From NCBI GenBank assembly GCA_028823995.1, contig JAPPFD010000002.1:1-53653 (forward strand): a DNA stretch of 53,653 bases, written 5' to 3'. The position numbers were made by a program, and so were the translations under genes. The DNA comes from a bacterium. Its GTDB lineage: Bacteria; Actinomycetota; Acidimicrobiia; Spongiisociales; ZC4RG35. The notes under the pieces were generated by a model. The model was not told the origin of the DNA, did not search any database, and was given only the letters and a program-made list of their open reading frames with translations. Positions 8,840 through 16,838 of this stretch are shown here, in pieces. Position 1 is the stretch's first letter. Each line of letters begins with the position of its first letter.

Positions 8840-9867
8840 CAGGCTTCCTCCGTTCCGGCGCGGAGTCCCCGGAAGACGCCCCTTCCTCCCAGCGTCCGCC
8901 CGGAGAGTTGATCGGTGGCCACGGCCCCAACCAGCAACAATCCCCTCGAGATGTCCTGGTAGGGCGCCGGCAGTCCCATCAGGTTGAGGGAATTGGCGAT
9001 GATGCCCAGTAGCACCACCCCTAGGATCGTACCGGTTATCGAACCGCGGCCTCCGGTCAGGGCCGTTCCGCCCACGATCACCGCCGCGATGATCTCCAGT
9101 TCCCTGCCCTGGCCCCCGTAGGGAAACGCTGATCCGGCCTGGCTGGTGAGAACCACCCCGGCCAGCGCCGAGAAGAACCCCGACGCCAGGAAAACCCCCC
9201 AGGTGATCTTGGGGACGCTGATCCCGGCCCGGCGCGCCGCTTCGGGACTGCTGCCCACCGCGTAGATGTGGGCGCCCACCTTGGTGTATCGCATCACGAA
9301 ACCGATCACGGCAAAGGCCACCACAGTGTAGAAGACCGGTTTCGGAATCCCGAGGGCCGATCCCTGCCCCAGGTTGACATAGGACTCGGCAGGGATGAAT
9401 ACGGATCTTCCACTGTTTATCACAAACGCCACCCCCCTGGCGATGAAGGCCGTGCCGATGGTGGCGATCAGCGAGTTGACCCGGAATTTCACGACGATCA
9501 CCCCGTTCACGAATCCCATCAGCAGGCCCACAACCAGGGCCCCGAGAATCGCCACCGGCACCGGGAGTTCCTGGACCAGGAGGGCCCCGGCGGTCATCCC
9601 CGACAGGCCCATCGTGGCCGCCACCGACAGATCGACGTTGCCGGAGATCAGCATTGGCGTGGACACCGCCGCCACGATCCCGGTGATGGCCACCGCCCGG
9701 GCCACGTTCAGGAAGTTGCCCGCCTGGAAGAAGAACGGGCTAACCATGGTCATGGCAATGCCGATCGCCACGATCGCCATGGCCAGCCCGAGCGAACGCC
9801 GACTCCCGCCGACGTTCGCTCGGGTCCTACGGCTGGGGCCACCCGAATGTGGCTTCGGGCCAATCAC
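8839..9867 (-). CDS. Sugar ABC transporter permease (CUT2 type)
   Basis: The 342-residue membrane protein belongs to the branched-chain/ribose-type permease family, with about ten hydrophobic segments. Typical motifs are NVDLSVAATMGLSG near residue 95, a GSSPEAARRAGI loop that contacts the ATPase, and GGTALTGGRGSI in the second half. The N-terminal 25 residues are Arg/Gly/Ser-rich and cytoplasmic. It stands between its binding lipoprotein (26 bp upstream) and its ATPase (one-base overlap), in the usual binding protein-permease-ATPase order of one operon. Confidence 0.88.
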   Translation of the reverse strand: MIGPKPHSGGPSRRTRANVGGSRRSLGLAMAIVAIGIAMTMVSPFFFQAGNFLNVARAVAITGIVAAVSTPMLISGNVDLSVAATMGLSGMTAGALLVQELPVPVAILGALVVGLLMGFVNGVIVVKFRVNSLIATIGTAFIARGVAFVINSGRSVFIPAESYVNLGQGSALGIPKPVFYTVVAFAVIGFVMRYTKVGAHIYAVGSSPEAARRAGISVPKITWGVFLASGFFSALAGVVLTSQAGSAFPYGGQGRELEIIAAVIVGGTALTGGRGSITGTILGVVLLGIIANSLNLMGLPAPYQDISRGLLLVGAVATDQLSGRTLGGRGVFRGLRAGTEEA

Positions 9868-9893
9868 AGTTCGATAAAACCCCTAATTGGTTA

Positions 9894-11111
9894 TCAGCAC
9901 TTCGCCTGATCGATGCTTGCTGCGTCCACCACAGTGGCTTGAGGATAGATCTCGGACGGAATGGGATTCCCTTCCGCAATGTCCTGGGCGATCGCGATGC
10001 CGTACTCACCCCAGAGTTGGGGGACGAAGTCCACCGAGGTGAGGAACGTCGGATCGTTGGCGCACAGCGGACCAACCGACTCCTGGGAGAGACCCACGCC
10101 ACCGGCGATCGAGGTCTCGGCGCGACCCGACTCGCGGAGGGCGTTCACCATCCCCAGAGTCCGCAGGTCGTTGATGCCGAAGCCCATGATGTTCTGGGTG
10201 TCGGGGTGGGCGGTCAACCAGTCGGCCACGTTGGCCTGGTCGGTCACGATGTCCGAGGGGCACTCGAGTTCGTGGATGTTGTCATCACCGACGTCGAAGG
10301 ACTCCTTGACCACCTCACGGAATCCGATGATGGATGCGTAGGGACTGGTCCGGTCCTGCACGAAGGCGGAGTGGGAGCAGAGAAGGACGTCGACGTCGCC
10401 GGTCGTCCAACCCCTATCTTCGGCCACCGCGATCAGGTAATCAGCCGAGGCGCGACCGACCGCGTACCACTCCCCGCCACCGAAGAAGGGCTGGCCCTCA
10501 TGCGGCACGGAGTGGGCGAGGGCCGGGATACAGGCCTCTTTGTACTTGCTCATGATCGCCGGGTTCAGATTGGCGAGGACGTTCATCGAGAGGACCACAT
10601 CCGGGTCGTGCTGGACGACCAGGTCGGCAACGACCAGAGGCTGCTCCTCGCTCGGGTACAGGTTGTCGAACTCGGTGACGTCGGTCTCCGACGCGGCTGC
10701 CGCCACCCGGAAACTCTCGTTGGCCACGATTAGGGTGTCGAAAACGTTGTCCTCCGGGGTCCAGGCAAACCGGTAATTGGCATCGCCGTCCTTGCGGAGC
10801 ACCGCCTGATAGACATCGGGGTGATCATCGGTCTCGACGAATGAGCAACTGGCCTCGTCCCACAGCATCCAGGTTGCGGCGGCCGCCTGCTCGGCATTGG
10901 CAATGGTCGTCGGCAACTCCATTACCACCTCGCCCAGAAGGCTGGCGGGCTCCTCCGGTGTCTCGGGGGCCGCGGTGGTCTCGGGCGCGGCAGTTGTGGC
11001 AGGCGCCGCGGTCGTAGCGGCTGAATCGTCCTCATCTCCGTCGCCGCAGGCTGAGACGATCAGCGCCAGAGCCAAGAATGTGGCGATTACCGCACGTGGG
11101 AACCTCTGCAT
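9894..11111 (-). CDS. Sugar-binding lipoprotein of ABC transporter
   Basis: The 405-residue protein starts with a lipoprotein signal (lipobox VSAC, Cys22) followed by an Asp-rich stretch and a TTAAPATTAAPETTAAPET linker, a style common in Acidimicrobiia surface lipoproteins. The mature domain resembles periplasmic-binding-protein family 1 (ribose/xylose type), with MGFGINDLRTLGMVNALRE as the family's late conserved region. The ATG at 11111 has an AAAGGAGAAG ribosome site. It is the first gene of the sugar importer operon and is divergent from the isomerase gene at 11235, so the 123-bp gap must hold promoters for both sides. Confidence 0.82.
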   Translation of the reverse strand: MQRFPRAVIATFLALALIVSACGDGDEDDSAATTAAPATTAAPETTAAPETPEEPASLLGEVVMELPTTIANAEQAAAATWMLWDEASCSFVETDDHPDVYQAVLRKDGDANYRFAWTPEDNVFDTLIVANESFRVAAAASETDVTEFDNLYPSEEQPLVVADLVVQHDPDVVLSMNVLANLNPAIMSKYKEACIPALAHSVPHEGQPFFGGGEWYAVGRASADYLIAVAEDRGWTTGDVDVLLCSHSAFVQDRTSPYASIIGFREVVKESFDVGDDNIHELECPSDIVTDQANVADWLTAHPDTQNIMGFGINDLRTLGMVNALRESGRAETSIAGGVGLSQESVGPLCANDPTFLTSVDFVPQLWGEYGIAIAQDIAEGNPIPSEIYPQATVVDAASIDQAKC

Positions 11112-11234
11112 AATTCTTCTCCTTTAGGGCTTCGCCTTCATTATTGCCAGCCGACATTCCCCTGGTGGCTGTAAGTAGGATAATTTTTCTTCTTCAAAAT
11201 CCCTCTTGAACCATCGGTAGGGTCTTTTGGTCAG
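11112..11234. promoter_or_regulatory. Divergent promoter region of the sugar locus
   Basis: This 123-bp gap separates the minus-strand importer operon from the plus-strand isomerase gene. It is much more AT-rich than the genes, with a run around GGATAATTTTTCTTCTTC at 11178-11195. No convincing -35/-10 pair or palindrome was found, so the exact promoters are left open. Confidence 0.5.
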
Positions 11235-12080
11235 ATGACGAAGCGATACTCTTGCGCCGACTACGGCTGGCCTTCACTCAAGCATCCCACAGTGATGGCG
11301 GTTGCCCAGGACTTGGGATACCAGGGTCTCGACATCGGCATTTTCGGAGAAGTGACCCACGTCAAGGTCTCGGATCTGCAGCACTGGCGGCAGGAATCGG
11401 CCCGGATCAGCAGGAATCTCAGCACTCTCGGTCTCCAGTGCTCCGATGTGTTCCTGATACCAAGCGTCGACCTGTCCTGTTTGACCCCGTCTCATCCGGA
11501 TCCGGTCCAGCAAGCCGAAGCCATCCGGATCTTTGAGCGGGCGGCTCTCCTGACCCGGGACCTGCAGGCGTCAGGTTTGACAGTCTGTCCCGGAGTTATG
11601 AACGAGGGGGACACCCACCGAGAGGCATTGCGAAGGGCCGCCCGGTCGCTTCGAGCCCGTGTCGAGATAGCGTCTTCCCATGGACTCGAGTTGTCGGTCG
11701 AACCGCATTGGGGTTCATTGATCGACACGGCGGAGAAGGTGTGGGACCTGTTGGAAGCAGTGGAGGGACTGACCCTCACCCTCGACGTCTCGATGATGTT
11801 CTTCTGCGGGATGACCGTCGCAGAGATCGCCTCATTCGCCTCCAAAACCCGGCACGTCCAGTTCCGCCCCGGCACCCGTGACAAGGTCCAGGTGCGGCTG
11901 AAGCACAACGAGATAGATTTCGATCCGATACTCCAAGCGCTGGAAGCCTCCTATCAGGGTTGGGTAAGCACCGAGTACGTCTGGATGGAGAGGTGGGGGT
12001 GCGACCAGGTCGATGTCACCGAAGAATCGAGACAACTCCTGGCATTCCTCAAGGGCGAGGAACAACCCGCCGCCCTCTAG
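11235..12080 (+). CDS. Sugar phosphate isomerase/epimerase (xylose-isomerase-like TIM barrel)
   Basis: The 281-residue protein is an AP-endonuclease/xylose-isomerase-like TIM barrel. Landmark segments are LGYQGLDIGIFGE early, GLELSVEPHWGS (metal-ligand Glu and His) in the middle, LTLDVSMMFFCG, and HVQFRPG followed by GWVSTEYVWMERWG late. Family members isomerise or epimerise sugars and inositol derivatives using a divalent metal. It is divergent from a sugar importer and convergent with a Gfo/Idh/MocA dehydrogenase across 25 bp. Isomerase plus dehydrogenase plus importer is a common layout for unusual-sugar or inositol catabolism, but the substrate is unknown. Confidence 0.75.
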   Translation: MTKRYSCADYGWPSLKHPTVMAVAQDLGYQGLDIGIFGEVTHVKVSDLQHWRQESARISRNLSTLGLQCSDVFLIPSVDLSCLTPSHPDPVQQAEAIRIFERAALLTRDLQASGLTVCPGVMNEGDTHREALRRAARSLRARVEIASSHGLELSVEPHWGSLIDTAEKVWDLLEAVEGLTLTLDVSMMFFCGMTVAEIASFASKTRHVQFRPGTRDKVQVRLKHNEIDFDPILQALEASYQGWVSTEYVWMERWGCDQVDVTEESRQLLAFLKGEEQPAAL

Positions 12081-12105
12081 ATGGCGCCGTCAACCGCCGG
12101 ATGGG

Positions 12106-13128
12106 TCAGGACGGGATCGGTACGGGTCTCCCGTGGCCTTCGGCCGAGTGATAGCAGGCTTCGACCAGCCTGATCGTCTTGAGGTTGTCGCGCCCCGATA
12201 TGCAAGGCTGCGTGCCACTCAGAATGGCTTCCGCCACGTGACGTAGAGACTTGGCGAAGGCGTCGGGCACCCAGGAAGCGGCGCTGAGGCTATATGACGG
12301 GTCCGAGCCGGCGGTTGCCTGCATGATGTGATCAGGACTCGGATCCGGGTAGGCATCCCAGATTCCTAGATGGCCGAAGAAGAGGCCGTCGGAGGTGGTG
12401 GCCCGCAGCGAAGCGGTGTGCCTTCCCTCCGGTCGCCGTGTGTCCCGGATTGTCACCGACAACCCCTCGAAGCGGATAATCGCATAGAGGGCCGACTCCC
12501 CGACGATTCCCGGAATGTCGGCCGGGCCCATCCAGGCGCGGACTTCCCGCGGCTCCCCGAACAGCCAGCGGGAGGTGTCGAGAAAGTGGATTGAATTGAA
12601 AAGCCCCACGAAATGGGGGGCGTCCGCCAGCCATGACGGCAAGCCGTCGCCCCGCTCGATCGGCCACACCAGGTCAAAGGATGCCGACTCCACCGATCGC
12701 CCATCGGCGAACCGTCGGAAATCCAGGATCGCCGGCGCCCACCTCATCTGCTGGTTGACAGCCAGGACTCTTCCACACGATTCGGCCGCCGCGACCAGTT
12801 CGGCGGCCGAGTCGAGGTCCACTGCCAGTGGTTTCTGGGCCAGGACATGTTTTCCGGCCTTCAACGCAGCCATCACTATCTCCGGTTGGGCCCCGGGTGG
12901 CACCGCTACGTCCACCAGATCGACCGCAGGGTCCTCCAGCAGACGCTCGATTCCCTCGACGGCGGGGACGCCCGCCGCTTCGGCAAGTAGCTCCCGGCGG
13001 GAGGAATCGACATCGAAGACTCTGCGGAGCTCAACGGTCTGCGGGTTGGCGCCATAGGCCGGCAGGTGACCCGCTCGGGCGATTTCGCCAGCGCCAACCA
13101 GGCCGACGCCCAGCCGGGAGGAACTCAC
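12106..13128 (-). CDS. Gfo/Idh/MocA-family NAD(P)-dependent oxidoreductase
   Basis: The 340-residue protein has an N-terminal Rossmann fold (VGLVGAGEIARAGHLPAY) and a C-terminal alpha/beta substrate domain. The family's EKP motif appears as AQKPLAV, keeping the catalytic-site Lys near residue 97. Members oxidise sugars, inositols or their derivatives at a ring or side-chain hydroxyl. The start is a GTG at 13128 that overlaps the stop of the upstream unknown gene as GTGA, so the two are translationally coupled and likely work in one pathway. The C-terminal region (GRDNLKTIRLVEACYHSA) is typical for the family. Confidence 0.85.
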   Translation of the reverse strand: MSSSRLGVGLVGAGEIARAGHLPAYGANPQTVELRRVFDVDSSRRELLAEAAGVPAVEGIERLLEDPAVDLVDVAVPPGAQPEIVMAALKAGKHVLAQKPLAVDLDSAAELVAAAESCGRVLAVNQQMRWAPAILDFRRFADGRSVESASFDLVWPIERGDGLPSWLADAPHFVGLFNSIHFLDTSRWLFGEPREVRAWMGPADIPGIVGESALYAIIRFEGLSVTIRDTRRPEGRHTASLRATTSDGLFFGHLGIWDAYPDPSPDHIMQATAGSDPSYSLSAASWVPDAFAKSLRHVAEAILSGTQPCISGRDNLKTIRLVEACYHSAEGHGRPVPIPS

Positions 13129-14327
13129 GAAGGCAACCGGACCTCGTGCACAAGCTCATCACCCTCCACCGACAGCCGCCCCAGGTGGTGGCCGTCTCCC
13201 GCAATTCCCTCGCTTATCAGACCGATCAGGGTTTCGGCATGCTCTCCCGCTTCGATCAGTGAAGGATCAACCATGGCCTCGATGGCGTTGCGGTAAGTGC
13301 CGACTCCCCCGGCGATGTCATAGCCGTTGAGACGCAGGTGGCAGCGCCAGTACTCCTTCCAGGCCGCTCCCGGGTCGGCCGCCCTGGTGGGGTCCATCAC
13401 AGCGAACAATTCATAGCCCGAGCTCCTCACAACGCTCTCCATGACCTCGTGACCCAGCGAGTTCCTCACCTCGAGCCAAAGCAGGGCAAGCCAGAACCGG
13501 TACACATCGTGGATGGCGTCGCGCCATCCGAACAGGCACTCGTCGACAAGCTCGATCGCCTTCTCCCGGTCTCCGCCTTCCACCAACCGAATCAACCGGT
13601 CGAGGGGATGGGTGGCTATCCACACCAGTTGCTCGTCGGTGAGCCATCGCTTCGGATCAGCTACCTTCACCTCCAGGCTCGCCCGATCCGGCAAGGGGAG
13701 TTCGGCCCGTTCGTAGAACTCGTCGGGAGGGAGGTGACCGTCCTTGTAGGTGTGCTGCAGGCATAGTCCCTGCTCCCGCAACGGCGTCCAACCCTCGACG
13801 ATGAACACCGCCTTGTTGTAGCGAAGGGCGGCGTGGCCCATTTCCGAGCAGTGGTTGCAATAACTCGGATAGTCGGTAGACATGAAAGTGGAGCGAGTCG
13901 GGCGCACCGAGAGAGGCAGGGCCCTGTTGCCTTTGTATTTCCCCTCCTGGATCAAGCGCATTCCGCTTCCGCACGGACCCAGGATGAAAGTGAAACGCTC
14001 AGGATTCTCCACCAGTTCGAATTCGGTGGCATGCCAATGCCATCCGGCCGCGATGTTGTTGAGCCGCTGCATTATCGGACCCTGGGAGTACTGGGGTATC
14101 TCCCCGTCACCCATCAGGTCCAGCACCACCCGACGACCGATGGCCTCACCTTCATCAGGGCCTGCAATCTGGATCCCTTCAGCAAGGGTCCTGGCCACCG
14201 CGTTACGGAGCCCATCGTGCACTATGACGTATTCGGCCTTGAGAAGGGAAGCGATCTCTCGGCACCGGCCCGCATCCCCGCCCTCTACTGCTTGGATCAG
14301 TTCGTCAAATCGGGTGGCGAGTGGCAA
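13125..14327 (-). CDS. Unknown conserved-looking Cys/His protein coupled to oxidoreductase
   Basis: The 400-residue soluble protein is not recognised. It has no signal peptide or membrane segment and is helix-rich at both ends. The centre holds potential metal or thiol sites: WHWH at residues 97-99, GPCGSG around C119, and YPSYCNHCSEMGH with C157, H159, C160 and H165, followed by a cysteine near residue 189. The CxHC spacing suggests a metal centre or a nucleophilic cysteine. Its stop overlaps the start of the Gfo/Idh/MocA gene (GTGA), linking it to sugar or inositol-like catabolism. A relation to amide or ring-opening hydrolases is possible but not shown. Confidence 0.6.
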   Translation of the reverse strand: MPLATRFDELIQAVEGGDAGRCREIASLLKAEYVIVHDGLRNAVARTLAEGIQIAGPDEGEAIGRRVVLDLMGDGEIPQYSQGPIMQRLNNIAAGWHWHATEFELVENPERFTFILGPCGSGMRLIQEGKYKGNRALPLSVRPTRSTFMSTDYPSYCNHCSEMGHAALRYNKAVFIVEGWTPLREQGLCLQHTYKDGHLPPDEFYERAELPLPDRASLEVKVADPKRWLTDEQLVWIATHPLDRLIRLVEGGDREKAIELVDECLFGWRDAIHDVYRFWLALLWLEVRNSLGHEVMESVVRSSGYELFAVMDPTRAADPGAAWKEYWRCHLRLNGYDIAGGVGTYRNAIEAMVDPSLIEAGEHAETLIGLISEGIAGDGHHLGRLSVEGDELVHEVRLPS

Positions 14328-14615
14328 GGCCGAGTCCTTCCGGCTTCAACGCCCCATCTGGTGCGGCTGTGGTGGTTGTGCTCTTCTCCGGCATGCTAAC
14401 GGATCGATAGGAATCGGTCCGGCCCTGAGGGGCCGATCATTTTCCCTGGTCCGCCCAACCGGAGGCGACGGCGTGGGGATCGTCACCAACTGCTGGGCTA
14501 ACCGCATCAAACCCCGCATCCATTGGCTAATATCTCAGTGGGAATATATAAGATTTTCTATGTGTTATGCTTTATGTAATCTGATATTCCTAGCCTCAGC
14601 AGAAAGGAAGTGCCC
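14328..14615. other. Intergenic region upstream of hsp20 with an AT-rich promoter patch
   Basis: This gap of about 290 bp lies between divergent genes. A six-base-pair hairpin (CGGCCC, TGAG loop, GGGCCG) sits at 14420-14435. The stretch 14526-14592 is strikingly AT-rich for this genome, with GGAATATATAAGATTTTC followed by a GTTATGCTTTATGTAAT-like segment; it probably holds the hsp20 promoter. No textbook HrcA CIRCE or HspR HAIR element was recognised. Confidence 0.45.
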
Positions 14616-15011
14616 ATGTTGGCCAGGATCAATCCCCTCTTCGAGTTCCCATCCGCGGTCTCTAACACCCTCCCCTCCGAGGTCTACCTGGTGGACGACA
14701 ACTTCGTGGTGACGGTGGACATGCCGGGGATGGACCCCGAGCTGATCGATGTGGAGGTGTCCAAGAACACCCTCACCATCTCCGCCCAGCGTGACACCGC
14801 GGCCGCCCGACCGGAGGAGGCCCGGGTGTTCTTCGTGGAGCGGCCCAGCGGGAGCTTCCGCCGGCGGTTCGTGATCGGAAGCGATCTCGACATCTCCGAG
14901 ACCACCAGCGCCTACGAGCATGGCGTTCTCACCCTCACCATCCCAGTTGCAGCCTCGTCCCGGCCTCGCAAGATACCGGTCACCGGCGCCGCCAACGGGC
15001 TGCCCGCCTAA
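14616..15011 (+). CDS. Small heat-shock protein (Hsp20/alpha-crystallin family)
   Basis: The protein of about 131 residues is a compact alpha-crystallin-domain chaperone that binds unfolding proteins without ATP. Conserved features are VDMPGMDPELIDVEV, a beta-strand core, FRRRFVIG and the C-terminal A-x-x-x-GVLTLTIP signature (YEHGVLTLTIP). The tail carries an R-K-I-P motif in place of the usual I-x-I oligomerisation anchor. The ATG at 14616 is preferred because AGGA lies seven bases upstream; an in-frame GTG at 14610 is too close to it. The gene appears monocistronic and is followed by a strong hairpin before metY. Confidence 0.9.
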   Translation: MLARINPLFEFPSAVSNTLPSEVYLVDDNFVVTVDMPGMDPELIDVEVSKNTLTISAQRDTAAARPEEARVFFVERPSGSFRRRFVIGSDLDISETTSAYEHGVLTLTIPVAASSRPRKIPVTGAANGLPA

Positions 15012-15012
15012 A

Positions 15013-15069
15013 AGCCGCCCCAAACCCGGCTACGGGTCGCAGGGGCCAAGTCCCTAAACTGCGACCCGT
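15013..15069 (+). promoter_or_regulatory. Structured leader that hides the metY start codon
   Basis: Two adjacent hairpins fill the hsp20-metY gap. The first pairs AGCCG (15013-15017) with CGGCT (15027-15031). The second is an uninterrupted 11-bp stem, ACGGGTCGCAG (15032-15042) with CTGCGACCCGT (15059-15069), whose 3' arm includes the first two bases of the metY GTG start. The CCCC in the first loop could pair with the GGGG beside the second stem, allowing a pseudoknot. No T tract follows, so it is not a standard terminator. A translational switch for a methionine gene is possible; this is inference. Confidence 0.5.
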
Positions 15070-16363
15070 GGCCTTACCCAAAGACCTGGCGGGTTTCTCC
15101 ACCCGAGCCATCCATGCCGGCCAGCGGCCCGACCCCGAGACGGGCGCGCGGGCCATGCCCATCTACGCCACCAGTTCCTTCGTCTTCGAAGACGCCCAGT
15201 CCGCCGCCGACCTTTTCGCGCTCCAGAACTACGGGGACATCTACACCCGGATCAGCAACCCCACCACCGCCGCCTTCGAGGAGCGGCTCGCCTCCCTGGA
15301 AGGAGGGCTGGGGGGACTAGCCACCGCTTCCGGACAGGCCGCGCAACTGATAGCGGTGCTGACCCTTTGCAAGGAAGGCGACGAAATAGTGGCGGCCCGC
15401 AACCTCTACGGCGGGACCATCACCCAGTTCGACGTGACGCTGCGGCGCATGGGGATCCACACCACCTTCGTGGACGCCTCCCGGGTGGAGAACATCGAGG
15501 AAGCCATCACCGACCGGACCAAGCTGGTCTATGGAGAGACGATCGGAAATCCCCGTGGGGAGGTGCTCGACATCGAGCCGATCGCCGCCCTTGCCCATGA
15601 CCACGGGGTTCCCCTGATGATCGACAACACCTTCGCGTCACCGTGGCTGTGCCGGCCCTTCGAATGGGGAGCGGACATCGTGGTCCACTCCGCCACCAAG
15701 TTCATCGGAGGCCACGGGGTGGTGATCGCCGGCGCCATCGTGGAGTCGGGCCTCTTCCCGTGGGACAACGGCAACTTCGGGGTGATGACCGATCCTTCCC
15801 CCGCTTATCACGGCTTGCGCTTCTGGGAGAATTTCCGCGAGTACGCCTACCTCACCAAGGCCCGCGCCGAGTTGCTGCGGGACGTGGGCGCCGCCATCTC
15901 ACCCTTCAACTCCTTCCTGCTGCTGCTGGGGCTTGAAACTCTTCCGCTCCGGATGGAACGGCACGTGGAGAACGCCCGTGAGGTGGCCCTTTTCCTGGCC
16001 GCCAACCCGGCCGTGTCGTGGGTGAGCTATCCCATCTTCCCCGACAGCCCCGGAAGGGACCTGGTCGAGAAGTACACCCCGGCCGGACCGGGAGCGGTGT
16101 TCACGTTCGGACTGAAGAAGGGCTACGACGCCGGGGTACGGTTCATCGAGACGGTGCAGTTGGCCAGCCACCTCGCCAATGTCGGAGACACCAAGACGCT
16201 GGTCATCCATCCCGCATCCACCACCCACCAACAGGTGTCCCCCGAGGCCCGGGCGGCCGCCGGAGTGGGTGACGACACGATCCGCATCTCGGTGGGCCTG
16301 GAGGACATCGAGGACATCCTGGCCGACCTCGACAGCGCCCTCGGGGAGGCGGCCCGTGTCTGA
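15068..16363 (+). CDS. metY: O-acetylhomoserine sulfhydrylase (MetY-type PLP enzyme)
   Basis: The 431-residue protein is a Cys/Met-metabolism PLP enzyme that replaces the acyl group of O-acetylhomoserine with sulfide to give homocysteine. The PLP lysine is K211 in VHSATKFIGGHG, and IDNTFASPWLCRPFEWGAD is the MetY-type segment before it. The length (about 430) fits MetY rather than the shorter MetB/MetC group. The N-terminus GFSTRAIHAGQ agrees with family starts, supporting the GTG at 15068, although no Shine-Dalgarno is visible and the start lies inside a hairpin; a leaderless transcript is possible. Its end overlaps the CoA-binding gene by eight bases. Confidence 0.88.
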   Translation: MALPKDLAGFSTRAIHAGQRPDPETGARAMPIYATSSFVFEDAQSAADLFALQNYGDIYTRISNPTTAAFEERLASLEGGLGGLATASGQAAQLIAVLTLCKEGDEIVAARNLYGGTITQFDVTLRRMGIHTTFVDASRVENIEEAITDRTKLVYGETIGNPRGEVLDIEPIAALAHDHGVPLMIDNTFASPWLCRPFEWGADIVVHSATKFIGGHGVVIAGAIVESGLFPWDNGNFGVMTDPSPAYHGLRFWENFREYAYLTKARAELLRDVGAAISPFNSFLLLLGLETLPLRMERHVENAREVALFLAANPAVSWVSYPIFPDSPGRDLVEKYTPAGPGAVFTFGLKKGYDAGVRFIETVQLASHLANVGDTKTLVIHPASTTHQQVSPEARAAAGVGDDTIRISVGLEDIEDILADLDSALGEAARV

Positions 16364-16838
16364 GCGTCCCCACGACGCCACCGCCACCGAGCGGCTGGCG
16401 ATTCTTCGAAGGGCGCGCAGCGTGGCGCTGGTGGGTGTCTCGGCCAACCCGCTTCGCTCCTCCAACTTCGTCGCCACCTACCTGATCCGCACCCCCTATC
16501 TGATCCGTCCGGTCAACCCCGTCTATACCGATGTCCTGGGGATTCCCACCTTCCCCAGCCTGGCGGACCTCCCCGAGCCACCCGACATCGTCGACGTCTT
16601 CCGCCGACAGGACCAACTCCCCGGCGTGGTAGAGGAGGCGATCGAGGTCGGCGCCAAGGTGGTCTGGTTCCAGTTGGGCCTCCGCCACGAGGAAGCCGCC
16701 GCCCGGGCCCGCGACGCCGGGTTGCAGGTGGTTCAGGACCGTTGCCTGAAAATCGAGCACGCCCGCTTTGCCGGCGGGCTGCATGCCGCCGGGTTCAACA
16801 CCGGGGTCATCTCCTCGCGCCGCCGCCGTCCCATTTGA
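16356..16838 (+). CDS. CoA-binding domain protein (YccU-like)
   Basis: The 160-residue protein is a stand-alone CoA-binding Rossmann domain. It shows ALVGVSANPLRSSNFVATYL near residue 25, PVNPVY, FPSLADLPEPPDIVDVFRR, and VVWFQLGLRHEEAA with the late QDRCLKIEH signature. Such proteins bind CoA, but their physiological role is poorly known. The GTG start at 16356 lies inside the end of metY (eight-base overlap GTGTCTGA), a typical actinobacterial pairing and probably coupled translation. Its 3' end overlaps the convergent helicase gene by 32 bases. Confidence 0.82.
   Translation: MSERPHDATATERLAILRRARSVALVGVSANPLRSSNFVATYLIRTPYLIRPVNPVYTDVLGIPTFPSLADLPEPPDIVDVFRRQDQLPGVVEEAIEVGAKVVWFQLGLRHEEAAARARDAGLQVVQDRCLKIEHARFAGGLHAAGFNTGVISSRRRRPI

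Noticed and set aside
14420..14435. CGGCCC-TGAG-GGGCCG hairpin as a terminator
   Set aside because: It lies between two divergent gene starts with no transcript expected to end there and only a short T run; a role is unclear.
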